The notes under the pieces are model-generated. The model had not been told where the DNA came from. It searched no databases and saw nothing but the letters and a program-made list of their open reading frames with translations. 64,000 nucleotides of DNA from Adiantum capillus-veneris (taxonomy: Eukaryota; Streptophyta; Polypodiopsida; Polypodiales; Pteridaceae), in NCBI GenBank assembly GCA_014529385.2, contig CM043944.1:47842768-47906767 (forward strand), in the 5' to 3' direction. Each line of letters begins with the position of its first letter. The stretch's first letter is position 1. Shown piece by piece: positions 56,138-64,000 of the stretch. Both the position numbers and the translations under genes were made by a program.

Positions 56138-56308
56138 CTCTGAGAATACAAATAGATTTGGTTAGGTCTTTAAAACATGAGTTGTTTTTGTGTGTTGCTT
56201 GATGTGACATGGTGAATTTAGACTTATGTGTAGGATCTGATAGGGTGCTCTCTCGTTGCTAGTCGCTCTTGCTCTTTTACTTTTTTATCTTGTTTTTGTG
56301 AGTATAAG

Positions 56309-56420
56309 GCTTTATATATACATTCCCTAAGATTGGAGATTAAGAGGTCAGGGAGAAAGGTTGAGAGGGAAGCAAGTGAATGATGTATGTCAACAAACAC
56401 TCCCCCCTTCCTTGGGTAGA
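56309..56420 (-). promoter_or_regulatory. TATA box and purine tract upstream of the accessory ORF
   Basis: TATATAAAG on the minus strand (56309-56319), about 172 bases upstream of the ORF, within a well conserved stretch that ends at a purine tract AAGGAAGGGGGGAGTG (about 56400-56415). Same arrangement as in Element 3. Confidence 0.5.
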
Positions 56421-56499
56421 TCATACCGTTTGAAATGATGTCGTCACCCTTTGAAACCAGTTGTTCCAAGTTGTTATAGGTGAAGGTTTTAACCAATAG

Positions 56500-57150
56500 T
56501 TTTCGACCGTTCTATGCGTTTCATCTAGTTGCAAGGGTGGTAAGGTACTCTCCCATGATTTTATTTGCAACATCGTTGTAGGTGGTGAACTTACAACGGG
56601 AGGTGTAAACTCTTTCTTGCTTGTATGGATATGTACAATGGTAGGTGGAGGTTGTATCGAAGCTTCTACTTCCGTATAGGAACTACATGAAGAGCAGAAG
56701 CTTCATTTGATTTCCCTATTCCTGAGCTATGTGGAACAAATCGTTCTTTCTTTGGTACAGAAACTAGCTCTGGAGCAGGTGTGTCGCATTCTGTGTTTTT
56801 TTCCTTTCCACGATCTTCAATTTGTTTTGGAGCCACAGGATTGAGCTCACATGGGCCCGGTGACAGGTAAGAGTACAATTTACGTTTGGGCACCCAGATT
56901 TGATCATTTCCTTCATAGTATCCTTGGGCTTCCAATAGTCGTTTAGTAATCCAACGCAATGTTTCTTTACATTTCTTGGAGTGAGGGGGACGTTTCTTAC
57001 GAGGCTTTAGGGACCCACTTGTATGTTTTCTTTGTTATATTAGGATGGTTCTTGTGTGTCTCAAGCTTTCTTTCAACTACATCAGTTGAAGCTCTAGAGA
57101 GTTGGGCTATGGGGACGTATGGTTCAACCTCTTGGACATGCAATGTCTTG
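56500..57150 (-). pseudogene. Post-integrase linker of Element 12
   Basis: Minus-strand frames carry TKKTYKWVPKAS, GNDQIWVPKRKLYSYLSPGPC and PKKERFVPHSSGI, matching the linker of Elements 3 and 4. There are frameshifts near 57000. The region is separated from integrase by Element 13. No known domain. Confidence 0.6.
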
Positions 57151-57155
57151 GGTTT

Positions 57156-57903
57156 TGTTAGGAAATAAGACGTAGCTAAATAGATAATTGAGTAGATTAC
57201 TTAATGGAGAGAGACAGATTTATATACACGAGATTATAGAGTAGAGAGAGAGAGAGAGAGAGTACACACGATATACGTGGTTCACCCAATGTGGGCTACG
57301 TCCACGGGAAAGCAGCCACTCAATGGCTTTAGTACTTCAAAACAAGAAGTAGTTTACAAAGGGATTATACCCTTAATGGAGCTCCCGCCTTGCTTCACTC
57401 TCACCACCTCACACTCACCTTGCTGCATCAACTTCACACTATGAAATGTGTGTAGAAATGGCCTCCTTTTATAGGCCAAAAGGGTTGCCCTCTCTTATGA
57501 GAGACAGCCATGTGTAGCCGCCCTTGTGCGAATAAGTCCAAATCGGACCCTCCAATCCGCCCATGTGTGGCCGCCCTTGAGAAGACAAGTCCGCTTTTGA
57601 ATTCGGCCACCGGCCACCGGCCATTGACTTCCGACCATCGGCCACCGGCCATTGACTACCGGCCACCAGCCAACCGACCGGTTGTTTTCCGACCACTTTT
57701 CGACCGCCGTCCGGCCATAATATTCCGGCAAAAAAGAATATACCGGCCTTTAAAGTTGCCCCTGATTCTTGTCCGTGAAAATTTTGGTTTCCGGTGAGTG
57801 ATTTTCCTTCACGCACGATGGCTTCTCTTCATAATGGGGGCCTTACAAATGTGCGCATTTACCATAGAAAATTACAAGGGTATATCAGGCTCCATACTTA
57901 ACA
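57156..57903 (-). repeat. Element 13 3' LTR
   Basis: Plus-strand TGTTAGGAAATAAGACG to CATACTTAACA. On the minus strand a TATA box (TATAAAAGG, 57465-57473) marks the promoter. A GC-rich minisatellite of CCGGCCATTGACTACCGGCCAC-type units lies at 57600-57690. Bases 57904-57918 are the polypurine tract complement. Confidence 0.94.
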
Positions 57904-57963
57904 ATCTCCCACTTGGAGACTGATCTCCAAACCAAACCTGTGACTGCTTTCCATTCTGGTTTC

Positions 57964-59535
57964 TTATCCTTGAATGCCGATTGAAGATGAGCAAAAGCTC
58001 AACTTCTCCTTGTTGACCACCTTTGTAAACATGTCTGCAGGATTTTCACTTGTATGCACCTTTCCTAGCTTTAGTTGTCCCTCTTCCAAAAGAGTGCGTA
58101 TGAAGTGATATCTCACCTCAATGTGCTTTGTCCTTGAATGAAAGGCTGAGTTCTTCGCAAGATGGATAGCGCTTTGGCTATCACTGTACAAGACACAATT
58201 GTCTTGTTTGAATCCAAGCTCTTCTAAGAATCTGTGAAGCCACAGAATTTCTTTGCTTGCCTCCGTCATTGCTACATACTCTGCTTCCGTGGTAGAAAGT
58301 GAAACCACTTTCTGCAGCTTTGAAGCCCAGCTTACTTTTGTGCCTCCAACCGTGAACACATAGCCAGTAGTGCTCCTTCGAGTATCTTTGTCACCTGCCA
58401 TATCTGCATCAGCATACCCTTCTAGAAAAATATCAGTTCCTCCAAAATACAAAGCATTTGTTGTTGTCCCTTTTAGATACCTAAGTATCCACTTCACAGC
58501 TTGCCAATGCTCTTTACCTGGGTTGTCCATGAACCTACTCACAACTCCCACTGCATGTGCAATGTCTGGCCTTGTACAGACCATAGCATACATTAGAGAA
58601 CCTACCGCTGCAGCATATGGAACTTTAGACATATAGGCTATCTCCTCTTGTGTCTTTGGACACATATCCTTCGTTAGTTTAAAATGACCAGCCAAAGGTG
58701 TAGAAACTGGTTTTGCATTTTGCATTGCAAACCTTTCTAGTACCTTCTTGATGTAATCTTCTTGAGATAGCTTTATTGTCTTCTTCGTCCTGTCCCTTGA
58801 TATTTTCATACCAAGTATCCTCTTTGCAGCACCTAAATCTTTCATTGAAAAAGATTTGGACAGCTCCTCTTTTAGGTCTTTGATGTCCTGCATGTTAGCA
58901 CTTGCAATCAACATGTCATCAACATACAACATTAGGATGATGAATTTCCCATCTCCCAAATTCTTCGTGTAGACGCAGTGATCCGAGTTGCATCTTGTGA
59001 ATCCAGGATCCAACATCCATCGATCAAACTTCAAGTACCATTGTCTTGATGCTTGCTTTAAACCATACAAGCTCTTCTTTAATCTATAAACCATTTTCTC
59101 CTTACCTTTTACTTCATACCCCTTTGGTTGAAGCATGTAGATTTCCTCCTCTAAGTCACCGTGAGGGAATGCCGTATTTACATCCATTTGCTCGAGATTT
59201 AGATCATGAGCAGCCACAAGGCTTAAGACAAGCCTAATTGAGTTCATTTTTACAACAGGAGAAAATATTTCATTGAAGTCAATACCTTTCTTTTGAGAAA
59301 AACCTTTTACCACAAGCCTAGACTTGTACCTTTTCTTCCCACCTTCTTCTTCCTTTAGCTTGTACACCCATTTGTTTTGAAGTGCCCGCTTACCTTTAGG
59401 CAACTCGACCAACTCCCATGTTTGGTTGCGATGTAGTGAGTCCATCTCCACTTGCATGCTCTTTGTCCATTCTTCTTTGGATTCATGTTGCATAGCTTCT
59501 TCATATGATTCCGGCTCTCCAGAATCTGAGATCAA
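57964..59535 (-). pseudogene. pol: Element 13 reverse transcriptase and RNase H
   Basis: A 523-residue intact frame. RT has NKWVYKLKEEEGGKKRYKSR, EQMDVNTAFPHGDLEEEIYM with the catalytic Asp, SLYGLKQASRQWY and LYVDDMLIAS. RNase H has GYADADMAGDKDTRRSTTG, STTEAEYVAMTEA, LYSDSQSAI and ENPADMFTK. It follows the integrase ORF in another frame (overlap 59532-59535). Confidence 0.95.
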
Positions 59536-61418
59536 GAGATGGTTGAAGGAAGGACAAACCTTTCTGGAGGTCTACTTGCTCTTGTAGATCTTCGGGGAAT
59601 AGGTTGAGGCTCCTCATTTGGTTGACGTTGTTGCACATTGTCACCGTTTGCAGTCCTTGAGTCTTCACCGTCCTCAAGCTCCATGTACTCATCACCTGTT
59701 TCTTTTGTTTGTTTTCTTTCCAAGTAATCTTTGTACATATTTTGTTCGTTAAAAATTACATCCCTACTCCTTAAGATTTTACCATCTTCAGGATTCCATA
59801 GGCGATACCCAAAGTCTCCTTCTCCATAGCCAATGAAGAAACACTTTTTGGACTTTGCATCTAACTTTGATCTTAGGCTTCTATCTATGTGCATGAAAGC
59901 CTCACACCCAAACACTTTGAGAAATGCATAATTCACCGGTTTACCTGTCCATGCCTCTTCTGGAACTCCCCCATCCAATGCCGTTGAGGGTGACCGATTG
60001 ATTAAGTACACAGTCGTACTTACAGCTTCCGCCCAAAGCTCAAGCGGTAGGCCTGCATGTAGCCGCATGCTTCGTGCTCGTTCCATGATTGTCCTGTTCA
60101 TCCTTTCCGAAATCCCATTTTTTTTAGGTGTCCTTGGGGTCGTCCTTTGCCTCCGAATGCCATTGCTAGCACAAAAGCTTTCAAAAGCTTGGCTGCAATA
60201 TTCGCCTCCATTGTCAGATCTGAGGCATTTAACCTTGGTACCTGTTTCATTCTCCACAAAGGCTTTCCACCTTTGAAATATGGAAAATACATCGGATTTA
60301 TTCTTCATGACATAAACCCATGTTTTTCTAGTCGCATCGTCTATGAATGTTACATAGTACAATGAGCCACCAAGTAATGGTGTACTTGCAGGACCCCAAA
60401 CATCAGAATGAACCAACTCAAGCTTTTTATTTTTTCTTTCATTTCCTAATTTTTGAAATTTTACCCTCTTTTGTTTACCATAAACACGATCTTCACAGAA
60501 CTCTAAGTCCACTTCTTTCAAACCTGGTAGAAGATTCTTTGTTTGAAGGATTTGCATTCCTTTGGCACTCATATGCCCAAGTCGGTAGTGCCACACCGCA
60601 CTGTCAACTTCTGTAGTTGCTGCACAAGCTGAAGGTTGCGTGCTAACAATACACAAGTGAAGTGTACCGACTTTTTCACCCTTGGCAACCACCAAAGATC
60701 CCTTTGAGATCTTCCACCGTTTGTTTCCGAATGCAATGTTGTGACCTTCATCGTCCAATTGTCCTGTAGAGATCAAATTTTTGCGAAGAGAAGGAACATG
60801 CCTAACATCTTTAAGCTTCCATTCATTTCCGTTAGCAGTTTTGACAGAAACTATACCTTTGCCGACAATCTCACAAGCTTCATCATCTCCCAAGTATACA
60901 TACCCAAAATTACCTTTGGTGTAGTCTTGGAAATGTTGCTTGTGTGGTGTCGCATGGAATGAAGCCCCGGAATCTACTATCCAGGAATTAGACACATTGT
61001 CTAATGAGAGAATTAGAGCATCTTCCTCTACTTTACCTGCCACATTGGCCTCCGATGTTGGCTTGTTGTCTTGAGACTCTATCTCCTTCTTCTTCTTGGA
61101 CCAGCAATCCTTCTTGACGTGGACCTTCTTGCCGCAGTTCCAACATTCAAGAACTGACTTTGTGCGTGACTTGCTCCGCCTTGAGCGATCACGACCCTTT
61201 TGGTTTTTGAACCTCTCCTTAAGCCTTCCTCTTGTTTCCACTGATAGTGCAGCACTTGATGATTCTCCTGTGCTTCTCCTTCGCATTTCCTCGCTTAGGA
61301 GAACACCCACAACATCATCAAACTTAAGAGTATTTGTGCCAGAGATAGAATTACTTGCAGCCATCACAAGGCTGTCCCAACTATCCGGTAGAGATGATAG
61401 TATAAGGAGAGCTCGCAC
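59532..61418 (-). pseudogene. pol: Element 13 Gag C-terminus, protease and integrase
   Basis: Contains the CCHC knuckle CWNCGKKVHVKKDC, the protease WIVDSGASFHATP, GAG-pre-integrase (VWHYRLGHMSAKGM), and integrase with HSDVWGP, RSDNGGEYCS and KKNGISERMNRTI. All catalytic residues are visible. It ends at a frameshift just before RT. Confidence 0.94.
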
Positions 61419-61843
61419 TTCGTCATCGAAATTGATTTCACTGATCGAAGTTGACTTATGTTTGTGTTAAAGTCATTTAGGTGTTCTGCAAGTGAACCAT
61501 TCTCTGCCATCTTTAGATTGAACAAGCGCTTCATAAGAAATACCTTATTGGATGCCGATGGTTTCTCGTAGAAGTCGTCAAGTGACTTCATCAAGTCCTC
61601 CGTGGTCTTCATCTCCGAAACATTGAAGGCCACCGTTGACGCCAAGCTTAACCAGATTGTTCCCAGTGCCTTTCGATCAAGGACAATCCATGCTTCATCT
61701 GCCATTGTTGCGGGCTTCTTCGCAAGACCGCCTAGTGGAAAATAGAGGTCCTTCTGGTAGAGATAGTCTTCAATCTGCATCTTCCAATGTTGGTAGTTTT
61801 TGCTGTTGAACTTCTCAATCTTGAGCTTCCCTTCCTCCGCCAT
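61419..61843 (-). pseudogene. gag: Element 13 Gag N-terminus
   Basis: Starts MAEEGKLKIEKFNSKNYQHW, the usual copia Gag start; an upstream in-frame ATG (61852) is less likely. A frameshift near 61450 (after FNTNISQL) moves the frame to the ORF 59532-61418, where it continues with VRALLILSSLPDSWDSL. Confidence 0.9.
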
Positions 61844-61902
61844 AACTCCCACTCAATTCAAGGAATCCTTTCCTTGAGATAATTTAGCTACGAGCAAACC
61901 TT

Positions 61903-61914
61903 GCTCTGATACCA
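61903..61914 (-). other. Primer-binding site, initiator tRNA-Met
   Basis: TGGTATCAGAGC on the minus strand, two bases inside the right LTR. Confidence 0.94.
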
Positions 61915-61916
61915 GT

Positions 61917-62662
61917 TGTTAGGAAATAAGACGTAGCTAAATAGATAATTGAGTAGATTACTTAATGGAGAGAGACAGATTTATATACACGAGATTATAG
62001 AGTAGAGAGAGAGAAAGAGAGTACACATGATATACGTGGTTCACCCAATGTGGGCTACGTCCACGGGAAAGCAGCCACTCAATGGCTTTAGTACTTCAAA
62101 ACAAGAAGTAGTTTACAAAGGGATTATACCCTTAATGGAGCTCCCGCCTTGCTTCACTCTCACCACCTCACACTCACCTTGCTGCATCAACTTCACACTA
62201 TGAAATGTGTGTAGAAATGGCCTCCTTTTATAGGCCAAAAGGGCTGCCCTCTCTTATGAGAGACAGCCATGTGTAGCCGCCCTTGTGCGAATAAGTCCAA
62301 ATCGGACCCTCCAATCCGCCCATGTGTGGCCGCCCTTGAGAAGACAAGTCCGCTTTTGAATTCGGCCACTGGCCATTGACTACCGGCCACCGGCCAACCG
62401 AGCGGTTGTTTTCCGATCACTTTCCGACCGCCGTCCGGCCATAATATTCTGGCGAAAAAGAATATTCCGGCGAAAAAAAAGTCTTGAGGGCCTCCACCCC
62501 CGAGGCCTTTAAAGTTGCCCCTGATTCTTGTCTGTGAAAATTTTGGTTTTCGGTGAGTGATTTTCCTTCACGCACGATGGCTTCTCCTCATAATGGGGGC
62601 CTTACAAATGTGCGCTTTTACCATAGAAAATTACAAGGGTAAATCAGGCTCCATACTTAACA
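61917..62662 (-). repeat. Element 13 5' LTR
   Basis: Matches 57156-57903 with a shorter GGCCACC minisatellite and an extra segment near 62455-62505. The TATA box complement is at 62224-62232. Confidence 0.94.
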
Positions 62663-62667
62663 GGTTT

Positions 62668-63182
62668 TATTTCCTTAGGCAATATCTCAGGGACTATGGC
62701 TTGAGTGGTAGGGATAAGAGTTGGTTTTTGTGTTGTGACACCCCCAGTCCCCCAATCAATAGTGCATTTGGTGGCTATCATCACGTGCATCCTAGGTTTA
62801 TATTACCCTCCATAGTTCCAACAAGCATGACCAAAAAGTCTTGAGCTACAACCCCATTGTCATAACTAACAGAAGTGTGCCAGATTCCAAAAATCGTAGT
62901 TTTTTTCTTGTTGACACCCTTGACTTAGATAATACTCTCAGATAAAGGTGGCTTCCCTAACTGACACCACACCCCATATGATAGCAGATTATATTTAACA
63001 CCCGTGTCCAATAAGGCGTTATATAGCACTTTTCCATAGGTGCTATTTAGCTCAATAGGGTATCGTAGAGGTGTGTCAGAGTCCAACCAATCCTCGTCGA
63101 TTTCAACGTGGAATGCATATGTGACTCCAAGGTTAGCCTCTCGTTTCCGTCTTATACGTTGTTGTCGCTCCTTAGCCTCAGC
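62668..63182 (-). pseudogene. Protease-like domain downstream of integrase in Element 12
   Basis: Minus-strand translation gives VLYNALLDTGVKYNLLSY, then LSESII with an in-frame TAA, and later a segment with VMLVGTMEGNINLGCTW. The DTG-type motif followed by an LG(x)(P/T)W motif about 80 residues on is the layout of a retropepsin-like protease. The frame is probably continuous with integrase through AEAKERQQRIRRKREANLG, given one GAA-to-TAA change at the integrase end. Element 13 cuts it at 62667. The family A protease in Element 3 (LDGGAG) is clearly different, so this may be a second domain. Confidence 0.55.
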
Positions 63183-64000
63183 TTAAGCTTGTATCTTCTT
63201 CAATTCTATTTGTTCCTTGCCTACCTTTTTTGTATGGATGGCACGCAACTCCTCTTGGCTTAAAGGATCATAGTATCTTTTAAATTTTCTCCCATTGAGG
63301 AATCCAATGGTTTCAACTCCATCAAGAGTCTCCACACGAATGGTTCCTTGTGGGGTGATCTCACATACTCTATATGGTCCTTTTCCCGTATATTTCAACT
63401 TTTTCTTTTCGTTACGCACTCCATACATAAGGACTTTATCACCAACATTGATATCTTTGTTCTTTAGATGACGGTCAAACCATTTCTTCCTCCTATCTTT
63501 CTCCACAAGTGCATTTTGCACAGCTAATTGCCTCTCTTCATCTAGCCTTTCAAGGATATATAATCGCTCAACTAAGGGGTTACCATCCCAACCTTCTTGA
63601 GAAGCTACTCGAAGACTAGGAACGACAAACTCCCATGGCATAACCGCTTCTTGGCCATACACCATCTTGAATGGTGTGCAGTTAATGGCAACTTTATACG
63701 CAGTACGATAAGCCCATAGAGTTGATGTAAGCTTTAAATCCCAATCTGTGCGATGAGCTTCCACCGTTTTGGTTAAGATAGAGATTAAGGTCTTATTGGT
63801 GCTCTCAGCTTGGCCATTTGCTTGTGGATAATAAGGTGTGGATTTATGGTGAGCTATCATAAAGTTGGTAGTGAGTTCTTTTATTACTCCATTTATAAAA
63901 TGAGTACCATTGTCACTCACAATCTCAAAGGGACAACCAAATCTTGTAACAATGTTCTCAAAGAGAAACTTGGCATTTGACCTTGCATCGGCCTTACGTG
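63183..64000 (-). pseudogene. pol: Element 12 integrase, partial
   Basis: The frame is open at the window edge. It covers the second half of the integrase core: VSDNGTHFINGVIKELT with the second Asp, and NGQAESTNKTL with the Glu, then LWAYRTAYKVAINCTPFKMVYG and a C-terminal domain (GDKVLMYGVRNEKKKLKYTGKGPYRV). This is a Ty3/gypsy integrase. The LWAYRTAYK style and tRNA-Asp primer suggest the Athila/Tat side, not chromoviruses. The first Asp and the zinc region lie past the window. The stop at about 63183 may be a nonsense mutation. Confidence 0.88.

Larger units (their letters stand above)
57156..62662 (-). mobile_element. Element 13: Ty1/copia LTR retrotransposon
   Basis: A 5.5 kb element with LTRs of 748 and 746 bases, a tRNA-Met PBS and a nearly complete gag-pol. 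The 5-bp duplication GGTTT is at 57151-57155 and 62663-62667. LTRs are highly similar apart from indels. The domain order is copia, and the motif style is close to Tork-type plant elements. Two frameshifts break the polyprotein. It is the youngest layer of the right-hand nest. Confidence 0.96.

Noticed and set aside
57434-57816. ORFs rich in GRWPVA and similar repeats on the minus strand.
   Set aside because: They translate the GC-rich LTR minisatellite; the same ORF is shortened in the other LTR.

Overview
The window is a dense stack of LTR retrotransposons from a plant nuclear genome. I see no complete host gene, rRNA, tRNA or CRISPR. Plant origin rests on plant-type LTR structure, primer-binding sites matching initiator tRNA-Met (TGGTATCAGAGC) and tRNA-Asp (TGGCGCCGTTGCCGGGGA), copia and chromodomain gypsy polyproteins, and a captured PPR gene fragment. 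The style of the PPR fragment (ITYTCILKACG, VVLGNALVDAHAKCG) suggests a fern or other large-genome land plant, but that is inference.

Layout, left to right. (1) Element 1, bases 1-8680, plus strand: a young chromodomain gypsy element, complete except for about 27 bases of its 5' LTR. (2) Bases 8681 to about 16442: the 3' end of Element 2, a plus-strand gypsy element of the tRNA-Asp-primed family, here called family A. Element 1 sits in its internal region, and Element 3 (10169-16260, minus strand, also family A) sits inside its 3' LTR. (3) Element 4, 17035-28050, plus strand, family A: a decayed gag copy split by Element 5, a copia element at 20525-25918 with a 5-bp duplication CTAAG. (4) Bases 28051-31688: an LTR-like remnant, a composite microsatellite array and a decayed gag-like ORF. 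(5) Element 8, 31689-50839, minus strand: an old relative of Element 1. It is split by Element 9 (34953-43041), a non-autonomous element with 2.6 kb LTRs carrying PPR debris, and by Element 10 (45060-50151), a decayed copia with three LTR copies. (6) Element 11 (50840-53822, plus, family A) interrupts the 5' LTR of Element 8. It is cut by Element 12 (53823 to past 64000, minus, family A with integrase), which is itself cut by Element 13 (57156-62662, minus, copia, TSD GGTTT).

The elements share the usual life cycle: Gag particle, protease, reverse transcriptase/RNase H and integrase. Most copies are broken. Elements 3, 4 and 11 lack visible pol and could only move with help from a relative such as Element 12. 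Three features go beyond routine annotation. Family A carries a 140-residue ORF downstream of pol that is intact in both copies seen, preceded by a conserved purine tract and TATA box. Element 12 has a second protease-like motif after integrase. Element 9 combines PPR fragments in both LTRs with an unrecognised acidic, internally repetitive protein. All comparisons were made by eye within the window; no database search was run.
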